Assembly: GCA_041581135.1 (NCBI GenBank)
Contig: JBFGCM010000023.1
Coordinates: 1 to 40,496, forward strand
Reading direction: 5' to 3'
Length of the DNA: 40,496 nucleotides
Source: JBFGCM01 sp041581135
GTDB lineage: Bacteria; Actinomycetota; Acidimicrobiia; Spongiisociales; UBA5794
Made by a program: the position numbers and the translations under genes. Positions 32,176 to 40,284 of the stretch are shown piece after piece. The notes beneath the pieces were generated by a model. It had not been told where the DNA came from. It ran no database searches and saw only the letters and a list, made by a program, of their open reading frames with translations. Position 1 is the stretch's first letter; each line of letters opens with the position of its first letter.

Positions 32176-34218
32176 TCAGCCCCGGTCGGTGCGGTACCAG
32201 AACTCGATGTTCCAGGTGTGTGCGGCCCGGCTGGGGTTGTGCACGTAGTTGCCGATCTCGTCGGGCCACACCGCACCGACGGCGCCCCGGGCCGTCAGTG
32301 GGAGGACGACCACTTGATCGGCCAGGATCCCCTCGGCTTCGGCGACGAGCGGCCGCAGCTCGTCGACATCGATCGTGGTTCGGATCGCCTCCATCAGCTC
32401 CGCGTACCGCTCGGTGTGCTCGTCGACCACGAGCGACGGGCCCTGGTTGAGGTTGCCGCCACTCCCGCATCCGGGACGGTCGGAAGGCTCGGCGCCGCTG
32501 ACCTCAGGGGTGCCCCAGCGGTAGTAGTTGCTTCCGTCGGGAGGCGGCGCGGTGGGATCGAACAGTTCCAGCACGCCGACAGCGCTCGCAGCACCTGGCG
32601 TGTTCACCCAGGCCCACATCCCCATGTCCCAGTTCCCTTCATCCAGCGTCGGCCCGAAGAACACGCACGAGTCCTCCAGCTGCAGTTCGACGATGATGCC
32701 GACCTCGGCGAGCATCTCCTGGACGAGGTTCGCCACCCGCGGCCGCTCTTCGGCGTTGGAGGTCGTGGAGAAGATCACCACCGGTGGGTTCGCCTCACAG
32801 TCGCGGCCGACCTGCTTGCAGGCGGCCGCCAGCAGCTCCTGTGCCAGCACCGGGTCGTATCGGTACTGCGACCAGGCCGAGGTTCCGAGCGACGCGCTGC
32901 CCACGTCGAAGGGAGAATCGAGGACCTCCCGCCCGGTCCAGATGCCTCCGGCCAGGATCTCCTCGCGATCGATGGCGTAGGCGACGGCGCGCCGGAAGTC
33001 GGTGATGGTGTTCATCGATTCCGGATTGCGGTTGTTCTCCCCGAACTGGAAGCTGAAGTGCTCCCAGATGGGGCCGGAGCGAACCTGGACGTCGGCGCCG
33101 GAGGCCTCCAGCTCTGCGACGACGTCGTTGGAGGGCGGCGGATTCATCACGTCGAGGGTGCGCTCGAGGAAGGCCCGGGTCAGGAGCTCCGTCTCCGGGA
33201 TGGCGCGGAACTCGATGGAGTCGAGGTAGGGGAGCTGCATCCCCGTGGCCGGGTCGACCTTCCAGTAGTTCGCGTTGCGCACCAGGGTCACGGTGGGCAG
33301 GCCGTAGATCGGGTCCCGCTCCAGCTCTGAGAACACGAACGGACCCGCCGACATCCATGGCTGGTCGTTGAAGCTCGCTTCGAAGTCCTTGCCTTCGACA
33401 TCGTGCTTCGGGATGAGGGGATCGAAGAGCTCCTGCCAGCGAAGTGTCGGTGCGCCCATGCTGAAGGAGTACATCTTGTCCCCGACCACCTCGGACCCGG
33501 GAACGATCTGGTCGTAGACCTCGAACAACGTCGCCTGCGTCTGGTTCCGCGGCAGGTTGACGATCGTCTGGTAGGTGAACGCGAAGTCGGCGCCGCTGAT
33601 AGGGGTGCCATCCGCCCACACCGCCTCCGAGCGAATGCGGTAGGTGACGGTCATCGTGCCGTCGTCGTTCACGACCAGGCCGCCGTTGCCCACCGACGGA
33701 ATCTCCGTGACCAGGTCGGGCACGATCTCGAGGCCGACCGCCTCGACGTCCATGGGCTTGGCCCACAACGCCTGCCCCAACGTGGTGAGCGCGAAATGGT
33801 CGCCGCCGAGGACGTAGGGATTGAAGGTGCTGATCCCCTGGTCGTCGCCGATCACCGCGGTGCCTCCGTACCCGGGTGGCGAGGGCGGGAGCGTGGTCGC
33901 CGGCACAGTTGCAGTCGTGGTGGTGGCCGCAGATGTGTCGAGCGGCTCAGTCGTACTCGTGGTCGCCGTGTCGTCGTCCGCCACGGTGGTGGTCTCGATG
34001 ATCGTGGTGGTGGTGTTGGCTGCTTCGATCTCCGCAGCGGGGCGGGTGAGCACCAACGCCAGGCCTCCGATGCCGAGAACGACGACGAGCGCGCCGATCC
34101 CGGCTGCGACGGCCCGGCGCCGTCGGTGCCGGGCCAGCACCGCATCGAGATCGGGAACCCGGCCGGCGGCCGACCGCGTTGCCCTACCGGCCTCGCGTCC
34201 CAGATCGTCAGGGTTCAT
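32176..34218 (-). CDS. Membrane-anchored family 5 solute-binding protein coupled to an ECF sigma factor
   Basis: 680 residues from ATG 34218, which overlaps the sigma gene stop as ATGA, so the start is firm. Layout: a cytoplasmic tail of 35 residues with DLDAVLARHRRRR, one helix (AAGIGALVVVLGIGGLALVL), a Thr-rich linker of about 60 residues (TTTTIIETTTVADDD, TTTTATVPATTLPP) and a full SBP_bac_5 domain (GQALWAKPMD, VTYRIRSEAVWADGTPISGAD, then VTLVRNANYWKVDP, AVAYAIDREEIL, VLPLTARGAVGAV). There is no lipobox cysteine and no transport permease or ATPase gene nearby. The short basic tail resembles that of proteins encoded next to SigE-group ECF genes, which act as anti-sigma factors. I infer a ligand sensor. 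Confidence 0.75.
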   Translation of the reverse strand: MNPDDLGREAGRATRSAAGRVPDLDAVLARHRRRRAVAAGIGALVVVLGIGGLALVLTRPAAEIEAANTTTTIIETTTVADDDTATTSTTEPLDTSAATTTTATVPATTLPPSPPGYGGTAVIGDDQGISTFNPYVLGGDHFALTTLGQALWAKPMDVEAVGLEIVPDLVTEIPSVGNGGLVVNDDGTMTVTYRIRSEAVWADGTPISGADFAFTYQTIVNLPRNQTQATLFEVYDQIVPGSEVVGDKMYSFSMGAPTLRWQELFDPLIPKHDVEGKDFEASFNDQPWMSAGPFVFSELERDPIYGLPTVTLVRNANYWKVDPATGMQLPYLDSIEFRAIPETELLTRAFLERTLDVMNPPPSNDVVAELEASGADVQVRSGPIWEHFSFQFGENNRNPESMNTITDFRRAVAYAIDREEILAGGIWTGREVLDSPFDVGSASLGTSAWSQYRYDPVLAQELLAAACKQVGRDCEANPPVVIFSTTSNAEERPRVANLVQEMLAEVGIIVELQLEDSCVFFGPTLDEGNWDMGMWAWVNTPGAASAVGVLELFDPTAPPPDGSNYYRWGTPEVSGAEPSDRPGCGSGGNLNQGPSLVVDEHTERYAELMEAIRTTIDVDELRPLVAEAEGILADQVVVLPLTARGAVGAVWPDEIGNYVHNPSRAAHTWNIEFWYRTDRG

Positions 34219-34754
34219 ACCCACCACCCGCTCGATCGCAACTCACGCTCGAGGTTGGCTCGCGCCTGGTGCAGCGTTGCTTTCACGGTTCCCTCCGCGA
34301 TCTCCAGTGCCGTGGCGATCTCCGCTACGGACATCTCGTGGACGTAGTGGAGCGCCACCACCTGTCGTTGCCGGTTCGGCAGCCGCCGCACGATGGCCCA
34401 GAACGCTTCGTATTCGGGCTGCAGCGGCGTATCGATCGAGGTGCCGGCCGGCCCCAGCCGCAGCAATGCCCGTGTCTCCGCGCCGAGCCGGCGGAATCGA
34501 GAAATGGCGAGGTTGACTGCCACCCGCCGCACCCAGTACTCGGGATGGCGTCGCAGAGCGACGGTGCTCCAGTCCCGATGGGCGCGCAGGAACGACTCCT
34601 GGGCCAGGTCGTCGGCGACATCGGCCTTGCCGGTGAGCGAATACACGAGCGCTGCCACGCCCGGGTACTCGGCGCGATAGAAGGCGTCGAACGACCCCGG
34701 CAGTTGCACGACGCCATCGTCAGCCGTCTCCGTACCCATCAGCAGCGGTGCCAC
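34215..34754 (-). CDS. ECF RNA polymerase sigma factor (SigE group)
   Basis: 179 residues from a GTG at 34754; ATG 34739 is an alternative. Region 2: FDAFYRAEYPGVAALVYSLT, GKADVADDLAQESFLRAHR then DWSTVALRRHPEYWVRRVAVN. Region 4: RRLPNRQRQVVALHYVHEMS, VAEIATALEIAEGTVKATLH then QARANLERELRSSG. The short ~180-residue length with no extra C-terminal domain fits actinobacterial SigE-family factors. It is followed in a four-base overlap by the solute-binding membrane protein that likely controls it. A putative ECF promoter lies directly upstream, so the gene may be autoregulated. Confidence 0.88.
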   Translation of the reverse strand: MAPLLMGTETADDGVVQLPGSFDAFYRAEYPGVAALVYSLTGKADVADDLAQESFLRAHRDWSTVALRRHPEYWVRRVAVNLAISRFRRLGAETRALLRLGPAGTSIDTPLQPEYEAFWAIVRRLPNRQRQVVALHYVHEMSVAEIATALEIAEGTVKATLHQARANLERELRSSGWWV

Positions 34755-34760
34755 ACCCTA

Positions 34761-34787
34761 TAGACGCAACCGATGACCTCGAGGTTT
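34761..34787 (-). promoter_or_regulatory. Candidate autoregulated ECF promoter (leaderless)
   Basis: On the minus strand, AAACC (34787-34783) and CGTCTA (34766-34761) are separated by 16 bases, the usual spacing for ECF promoters (AAC at -35, CGTC/GTC at -10). Transcription would start at about 34757-34754, next to the GTG start of the sigma gene, so the mRNA may be leaderless. The -35 overlaps a palindrome ACCTCGAGGT (34776-34785). This is a pattern match only. Confidence 0.35.
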
Positions 34788-34818
34788 AGTGGCATCATCT
34801 GCTGCTGAGCCCCGCTGA

Positions 34819-35283
34819 TCACCACTCCTGGTACGGATGGGCGATGAGGTTGGCGTTGAAGTAGCGAGGGTCATCGGTGACCTCCTCGCCTGCCCAGCTC
34901 GGCTTCGTGAACTCCTGAGCAGCGTCGTCGAGCTCCACTTCGGCCACGATGAGGCCCGCGTTGACGCCGGTGAACTCGTCGATCTCCCACACCCGGCCGC
35001 CTACCTCCACCTCGTGGCGCATCTTCTCGATGATGGGTTGCTCACACAACTCATCGAGCATGGCGTCGGCGTCCTCGATGGGGATCTCGTATTCGAACTC
35101 GGTGCGGCTGGCTCCGACTGTGAGGCCCTTGACGGTCAACGTCCCCGTGCCGCCGGCTGCCCGCACTCGAACCGTGCGTTCCTTCACGGTCGACAGGTAC
35201 CCCTGACGAAACGAGGTCGCGGTGCCCTGTTCCCGCCAGTCATCACCGGTGACGAGGAATTTCCGTTCGATCTCAGTTCCCAT
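34819..35283 (-). CDS. CYTH-domain protein (triphosphate tunnel metalloenzyme)
   Basis: 154 residues from ATG 35283, with GGAGGAG three bases upstream. The N-terminus carries the CYTH signature EIERKFLV (E4-x-E6-x-K8), followed by RQGYLSTVKERTVRVRAAGG (two Arg of the tunnel), LTVKG, EFEYEIP and the C-terminal EVEVGGRVWEIDEF plus GLIVAEVELDD. All are the alternating charged strands of a beta-barrel that binds a triphosphate with Mg. Family activities include inorganic tripolyphosphatase, thiamine triphosphatase and class IV adenylyl cyclase; a simple tripolyphosphatase is the default for bacteria. It follows a second CYTH-like gene after a 16-base gap. Confidence 0.85.
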   Translation of the reverse strand: MGTEIERKFLVTGDDWREQGTATSFRQGYLSTVKERTVRVRAAGGTGTLTVKGLTVGASRTEFEYEIPIEDADAMLDELCEQPIIEKMRHEVEVGGRVWEIDEFTGVNAGLIVAEVELDDAAQEFTKPSWAGEEVTDDPRYFNANLIAHPYQEW

Positions 35284-35299
35284 GCACTCCTCCGTTGCG

Positions 35300-35950
35300 C
35301 TAGCTGATCGCGAACCGCTGACCGATCGCGTTGCGGATCGCCCTCGGGTAGCTGACATTGGACGCTCCGGCCAGCCCCAGCCGCCGTCGCAGTTCGACCA
35401 CGGCTCCGAGGTCGGCGGCCTCGATGGCCACCGTCTGCACGGACCGACCCTCGATGGTCACGTCGCTCACCTCGCCGATGCAGCCGGCCACCTCGGTGAT
35501 CCTCCGAACCTTGGTGACTTCGACTGCGGCCAGGTCCGGGTGAGGTGCGACCAGCTCGTCGATCAGCTGGCCGAGCGTGTACGTGGGACGGGCCAGTTCG
35601 GGCGGGTCCACCCCAACGAGCTGGAACAGTTCGGCGATCAAGTCGTGGGCCGCCACCGGAAACTCGAGCTTGGTGTGCACTTCCCATTGCTCGCATCCGT
35701 CCTGGACTCCGAGCAGGGTCTTGATGTCCAGGAGATCGGCACGGGCCTTGGGGTTCACGTCGACGGTCGCTGTCGACACGAAGTACGTATCCGTGCTCTT
35801 CCGAATGTCGCCGTCGGAGGATGCGCCCAGCTGACCAGCCAGCTCGTCGAGGTGGTCGCCCCACACGCGGAACTCGAAACGCGGAGGCGTTTCCTCGGCT
35901 GCTGAGGGCTCACCTTCGTGGGCTGACGATCGAGACACTGCGTCCTTCAT
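35300..35950 (-). CDS. Divergent CYTH-like protein
   Basis: 216 residues from ATG 35950. The core RFEFRVWGDHLDELAGQLG, STDTYFVS, NPKARADLLDIKTLLGV, WEVHTKLEFPVAAHDL and VEVTKVRRIT, VSDVTIEGRSVQTVAIEA has the charged-strand pattern of the CYTH fold, but the first motif reads R-F-E-F-R instead of E-x-E-x-K, so catalytic Mg-binding is doubtful. The later helix-rich half (TYTLGQLIDELVAP; LGAVVELRRRLGLAGASNVS) is unlike canonical triphosphatases. It could be an inactive partner of the downstream CYTH enzyme or bind phosphate polymers like VTC4-type proteins. A tandem pair is notable. Confidence 0.6.
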   Translation of the reverse strand: MKDAVSRSSAHEGEPSAAEETPPRFEFRVWGDHLDELAGQLGASSDGDIRKSTDTYFVSTATVDVNPKARADLLDIKTLLGVQDGCEQWEVHTKLEFPVAAHDLIAELFQLVGVDPPELARPTYTLGQLIDELVAPHPDLAAVEVTKVRRITEVAGCIGEVSDVTIEGRSVQTVAIEAADLGAVVELRRRLGLAGASNVSYPRAIRNAIGQRFAIS

Positions 35951-36142
35951 CTGCGGATCACTCTACGGAAACCGCGAGGGGGCCCAGAAGGCCTCACGGG
36001 GGTCGACCGCCGGGCGGGGAGTGGCTCCGCTGCCCTAGAAGCGTGACGGGCGGCGGTGACCGTCCAACGAGCGCCGGCAGGAACAGCGCCAGGGGTGTGT
36101 GCGGCTAGGCTTGCCGCCGCACGTGACCGGGACGGAGGAACG

Positions 36143-38095
36143 TTGACGTCGGAGACTGTCGCATCCGAGGGTGCCGCAGAGAGCGGTGGGGACGACCCGT
36201 CGCACGTCAGCCCGCCGGCGAACGTTGCCACCATGACCTTCGAGTCCGACCGGGTGGCCCGACGCCATTTCCTGGTGGCCGCTCTGTTCCTCGTCGTGGG
36301 AATGGCGGCGTTGCTGCTGGCATGGATCGACGTCACCTCACCGGGGTCCCTGGCCGCACCGTTCTCCTACGGCATGTTGCGACCGGTCGGCATGGGCCTC
36401 ATCGTGTACGGCTGGCTGACCACCGGCCTCATCGGCGCCGCCTACTACGTGTTGCCTCGCCTGGGCGCCGCCGAACTCCAGAAGACCGGCCTCGCCAACC
36501 TCGGCCTGCTGGCCCTGGTTGCCGGCGTCGTCGCCGGCGTCGTCGGGATCTTCGCCGGGCTCAACGAAGGCCGGTTGCTGCTCGAGTTCCCGCTGTGGGC
36601 AGATGCCGGCATCGCGGTAGGCCTGCTGGTGGCGGCCGTGGTGGTCACGTCGTCCGTTCGGGCAAGCGGCGACGACGATCTGCTGCCCGCCCAGTGGTTC
36701 CTGCTTGCCGCTCCGTGGTGGGCCGTGATCGTGTTCGTGGCGGGCAACATCCCCGGCATCAATGGTGTCAACTCCGCTCTGCAGACGAACTTCTTCCTGG
36801 CGTCGTTCACGGGTCTCTGGCTCGCCGCCGGCGGGCTCGGTGTCGTCTACTACTTGGTTCCTGCCGTCACCGGCCGGCCGCCACGCCGGGCCAATGCGCT
36901 GAGCCTGACGGTGTTCTGGTCGCTGGCCTTCGCCTGGGCATGGACCGCGCCTCGCTACGCCGTCTACGGCCCCATTCCCGACTGGCTAGAGACCATCGGC
37001 GTCTTCTTCTCCATCGGGCTGCTGGTGCCGGTGCTGGCCGTTGCCTCGGAGCTGGCCGTGACGCTGCGGGGTCGGTGGACGACCGCCACGGAGTCGGTGC
37101 CGTTGCTGTTCGCCATCGCCGGGACCGCGATGTTCGGCGTCGGCGTGCTCGTCAATCTCATGCTGGCGCTGCGCTCGTCGAGCGCCGTCGTGCAGTTCAC
37201 GGCGTGGGTCGCTTCGTACGACCAACTGCTCTACCTGGGGGCGTTCACCTTCTGGCTCGTTGCCTTCGGGTACCACGCGTTCGGCGGCGGGGCGTCTCGA
37301 CTCACCGCCCACCTCCACCTCTGGCTTGCTGTGCTGTCCGTAGGAGTGCTGGTGGCGGCGTCGTGGTTCTCCGGGCTCCAGGCGGGCTTCACCTGGGCGG
37401 CGGGCACCAACTCGCTCGACTACGCCTCGGTAGGTGACGGATTCCGCAACACCATCGGGCAATTGGCGGGGCCGATCACGCTCCAGGCTGCCGGACTGAC
37501 CGTCTTGTTTCTTGCCCATGTGATCTTTGTCCTCGTCATGGTGCGAGGCGGCGGTCCGATGCCGTGCGACGACCCGGTCGTCGAGGCCGAGGAGCCTGAG
37601 GCGCTCGAGCCGACCCCGGTGAGCGGTCGCACCATCGTGCGCGGCGCCATCGGCATGGTGGCTCTGGCGGCACTGGCGGTGTGGATCTTGCCCTCATTCG
37701 AATCCGGCCACACCGAGGCCACGCTGCTCGGGGACACCGTGCGGGCACGTCCGGCGGGGAGTGCCGAAGCTGCCGGCCAGGACATCTACGTGCAAGAGGG
37801 CTGCTGGTACTGCCACACCCAGCAGGTGCGACCGATCGTCACGGACGTCGGCCTGGGCCCGGTCAGTCAGGCCGGCGACTACGCCAACGAATCGCCGGCG
37901 CTGTTCGGCGTCGAGCGCATCGGACCCGACCTCACCCATGTCGGATCACGCGCACCCACCGATTCCGCGGTGTGGGTGGTCGACCATCTGAAGGACCCCT
38001 CGTCGATTCGTCCCTGGTCCCGCATGCCGGCCTACGATCACCTGTCGGCGCAGCAGCTCGCCGACCTCGCCGCCTACATGACGAGCCTCGACTAG
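36143..38095 (+). CDS. CcoN-CcoO fusion: heme-copper-oxidase-like subunit I lacking catalytic histidines, with C-terminal cytochrome c
   Basis: 650 residues from a TTG at 36143 with GGAGGA three to four bases upstream; ATG 36232 is an alternative. Residues 42-470 are about 12 helices in CcoN order (GLGVVYYLVPAVTGRPP, AVYGPIPDWLETIGVFFS, LHLWLAVLSVGVLVAASWFS). After a seventh-cytoplasmic linker comes a CcoO-type domain: helix 498-518, heme C554-WY-C557-H558, GVERIGPDLTHVG and SRMPAYDHLS (axial Met628). The expected heme and CuB ligands are replaced: G83 (TM2), A220 (TM6 His-Asn), R271-Y272 (HH) and Y359/Q361 (GHAH). It therefore looks unable to reduce oxygen. Followed with no gap by a CcoP-like cytochrome. 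Confidence 0.78.
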   Translation: MTSETVASEGAAESGGDDPSHVSPPANVATMTFESDRVARRHFLVAALFLVVGMAALLLAWIDVTSPGSLAAPFSYGMLRPVGMGLIVYGWLTTGLIGAAYYVLPRLGAAELQKTGLANLGLLALVAGVVAGVVGIFAGLNEGRLLLEFPLWADAGIAVGLLVAAVVVTSSVRASGDDDLLPAQWFLLAAPWWAVIVFVAGNIPGINGVNSALQTNFFLASFTGLWLAAGGLGVVYYLVPAVTGRPPRRANALSLTVFWSLAFAWAWTAPRYAVYGPIPDWLETIGVFFSIGLLVPVLAVASELAVTLRGRWTTATESVPLLFAIAGTAMFGVGVLVNLMLALRSSSAVVQFTAWVASYDQLLYLGAFTFWLVAFGYHAFGGGASRLTAHLHLWLAVLSVGVLVAASWFSGLQAGFTWAAGTNSLDYASVGDGFRNTIGQLAGPITLQAAGLTVLFLAHVIFVLVMVRGGGPMPCDDPVVEAEEPEALEPTPVSGRTIVRGAIGMVALAALAVWILPSFESGHTEATLLGDTVRARPAGSAEAAGQDIYVQEGCWYCHTQQVRPIVTDVGLGPVSQAGDYANESPALFGVERIGPDLTHVGSRAPTDSAVWVVDHLKDPSSIRPWSRMPAYDHLSAQQLADLAAYMTSLD

Positions 38096-38971
38096 ATGGA
38101 CGAGCTACTCCAAGCCATCGAGCAGCAGTACGGCTACCCGGCCGACATGGTCATGCGCTCGGCGCAGGCGCGAGCGCAAGCCGACGGTGTTGATGTCGAG
38201 GCGGTCCTCAGGGCCTGGGCCGGTGAGGGCCCTGCACCGGCCGCCGGTTCTGCGCCGACTCCGGCGCCTGCGGCCGAGCCGATCGAGAGCGAAGCTCCGG
38301 CGACTCCGGCCGAACCGGCCGGCCCGTCCGTGGAGGTGCTCGAACCGACCGGCGCGCCGCCGCAGGCGGATGAGGTCGAGGAGGCCCCCGCCGAGGAGCC
38401 CGAGCCCGTCACCCCGACTCGATTCGCCGTCCCCACCTGGCTCGTGGCGGTGTTCATCATCATCCCTGCCATTGCCGTTGCCTATGCGGCGTTCGTCCCC
38501 AACGGTCCCGATTGTGGTGGCGCCGGCCAGCTCGCAGTGGATCCGGTGACCGGCGAGGCGGCGACCTGTGACGGGAACCCGTATGGCCTGGAGATCATGA
38601 ACTTCTTCTCGATCGGGGAAACGGTCTATCTGGAGAACTGCACGGCGTGTCACGGCATCGAGGGTGGCGGCGGCACGGGGCCTGCGTTCACGGGCGGTGA
38701 GGTGCTGGCGACTTTCCCTGTCGGCCAGTGCCTCGATCACGTGCTCTGGGTGGGGCTCGGCACCAACCAATGGCCGGAACCCACCTACGGTGCCCCCGGC
38801 AAACCGGTCGGCGGCAGCGGTGCGGTGATGCCCGGCTTCGAGGGTGACCTGAGTCCCGAAGAGCTCGCTGCGGTGGTGCTCTACGAGAGGGTTGCCTTCG
38901 GTGGGCAGCCGGTCTCCGACGCCGAGGTCGAGTGCGGCCTCAGCGAGGACATCGCCGCCGCCGGCGGCTGA
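38096..38971 (+). CDS. CcoP-like membrane cytochrome c with N-terminal helix module
   Basis: 291 residues; the ATG follows the CcoNO stop directly (TAGATG). N-terminal module PADMVMRSAQARAQADG with DVEAVL (15-38) matches the one on the cytochrome b C-terminal subunit, then a Pro/Ala/Glu-rich linker, one helix (WLVAVFIIIPAIAVAYAAF, 115-133) and a single class I heme: C182-TA-C185-H186 with M245 (AVMPGFEGDLS). Four other cysteines (C140, C158, C212, C280) could form disulfides. The ending LSPEELAAVVLYERV is very close to that of the diheme cytochrome (REDIELIVAYERS). It is the likely electron carrier of the CcoNO unit. Confidence 0.82.
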   Translation: MDELLQAIEQQYGYPADMVMRSAQARAQADGVDVEAVLRAWAGEGPAPAAGSAPTPAPAAEPIESEAPATPAEPAGPSVEVLEPTGAPPQADEVEEAPAEEPEPVTPTRFAVPTWLVAVFIIIPAIAVAYAAFVPNGPDCGGAGQLAVDPVTGEAATCDGNPYGLEIMNFFSIGETVYLENCTACHGIEGGGGTGPAFTGGEVLATFPVGQCLDHVLWVGLGTNQWPEPTYGAPGKPVGGSGAVMPGFEGDLSPEELAAVVLYERVAFGGQPVSDAEVECGLSEDIAAAGG

Positions 38972-39024
38972 CCGTCCGGCAGGTCGACTTCTGCTATTCG
39001 GGCGGCGCTCGGTAGATTCGCGTC

Positions 39025-40263
39025 ATGCAGCCTGAAGTCGTCGTCGTGGGCGGGGGTCCCGCCGGTGCAGCCGCCGCCTACTGGCTGGCTCGCCGCGGCC
39101 ACAGCGTGGTCGTCGCCGAGAAGAAGGCCTACCCCCGGGAGAAGACCTGTGGCGACGGCCTCACGCCTCGCGCCATCCACCAACTCACCGAGATGGGGTT
39201 CGACTTCGATACGCCCGATCTGCACCGCATCGTCGGGCTGCGCGCATACGCGGGTGACCTGAAGCTCGAGCTGCCTTGGCCGCAGCACACGATCTACCCC
39301 GACTGGGGAGCGGTGATCCGCCGCGCCGACCTCGACATGCAGGTGGCGATGCTCGCCGAGAAGCAGGGAGCAGTGGTACGGCAACGCACGACCGCTGCCC
39401 CGGTCATCGAGGCCGGGACGCTCACCGCCGTCGATCTGACGGACGCCGATGGGGGGAAGGAGCGGCTTCATCCACAGTACGTGGTGGTCGCCGACGGCTC
39501 GCTGTCCCGCTTCGGCCGAGCCCTCGGCACCGAACGGGACCGGGCCCTCCCGTACGGGCTCGCGGTACGCGCCTACTACGCGAGTCCCAGAGCCGACGAC
39601 GCCTACCTGGAGAGCCATCTCGACATTCGAGATGAAGCCGGCCGGACCGTGCCGGGATATGGGTGGATCTTCCCTCTCGGGGACGGCCAGCTGAACATCG
39701 GTGTCGGGGCCCTCTCCACGTTCCGCAACTGGAAGGACGTCAACACCTCAGACTTGCTCGACGCCTTGATCTCCTCGCTGCCGCCCTACTGGGAAGTGGA
39801 CCAGTCGTCCCGGCTCACCGAGGTACGCGGCGGCAAGCTGCCGATGTCGTTTTCGGTGGGCCCGAAGGCGGGTCGCAACTGGGTGCTGGTGGGTGACGCC
39901 GCCGGTTCGGTGAACCCGTTCAACGGAGAGGGCATCGACTACGGCTACGAGACGGGCCGCATGGCGGCGGAGCACATCTCGCGAGCCATCGGGGCCGGCG
40001 ATCCCGCCTTGCTCCAGGCCTACCCGCAAGCCCTCGCCGACGAGTACGGCGCCTACAACCGGGTGGCTCGCGCGTTCGTGGTGGCCATCGGCCGGCCCGA
40101 GCTGATGAAGATCCTGGTCCGTACCGGGCTGAGGTCCCGGCCCCTGATGGAGTGGGTTCTCAAGGTGATGGCCAACCTGCTGGAACCCGAAGATGTCGGC
40201 ATGTCCGAGCGGGTGTATCGGATGGTCGAGCGCATCGTGGAGCTGGGCCCCGACCCCAGCTGA
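39025..40263 (+). CDS. Geranylgeranyl-reductase family flavoprotein
   Basis: 412 residues. FAD-binding: VVVVGGGPAGAAAAYWLARR (GxGxxG) and VVVAEKKAYPREKTCGDGLT, with CGDGLTPRAI typical of the GGR family (TIGR02032). The middle holds YGLAVRAYYASP and VPGYGWIFPLGDGQLNIGVG, and the C-terminus has VLVGDAAGSVNPFNGEGIDY and GYETG (second FAD motif). Family members hydrogenate isoprenoid chains, for example of menaquinone or phospholipid tails; MenJ in mycobacteria is related. Sited after respiratory genes, so partial saturation of the menaquinone tail is a reasonable inference. Confidence 0.88.
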   Translation: MQPEVVVVGGGPAGAAAAYWLARRGHSVVVAEKKAYPREKTCGDGLTPRAIHQLTEMGFDFDTPDLHRIVGLRAYAGDLKLELPWPQHTIYPDWGAVIRRADLDMQVAMLAEKQGAVVRQRTTAAPVIEAGTLTAVDLTDADGGKERLHPQYVVVADGSLSRFGRALGTERDRALPYGLAVRAYYASPRADDAYLESHLDIRDEAGRTVPGYGWIFPLGDGQLNIGVGALSTFRNWKDVNTSDLLDALISSLPPYWEVDQSSRLTEVRGGKLPMSFSVGPKAGRNWVLVGDAAGSVNPFNGEGIDYGYETGRMAAEHISRAIGAGDPALLQAYPQALADEYGAYNRVARAFVVAIGRPELMKILVRTGLRSRPLMEWVLKVMANLLEPEDVGMSERVYRMVERIVELGPDPS

Positions 40264-40271
40264 ACCCTCAC

Positions 40272-40284
40272 CCTCGACACGAGG
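40272..40284 (+). terminator. Short hairpin after the flavoprotein gene
   Basis: CCTCG-ACA-CGAGG (40272-40284) starts nine bases after the TGA stop at 40261-40263. The stem is five pairs and is not followed by a T-run, so it is a weak candidate terminator. The rest of 40285-40439 shows nothing else I can assign. Confidence 0.3.

Noticed and set aside
32176..34218. Ordinary lipoprotein of a peptide ABC importer
   Set aside because: There is no lipobox cysteine, the anchor is a transmembrane helix, no permease or ATPase genes follow, and the start overlaps an ECF sigma gene.
25680..36142. Search for Rex operators (TTGTGA-N6-TCACAA) upstream of the bc-type and CcoNO genes
   Set aside because: No match close enough; the TTGTGCACAA at 12930 is far away and fits the DnaA-box pattern better.
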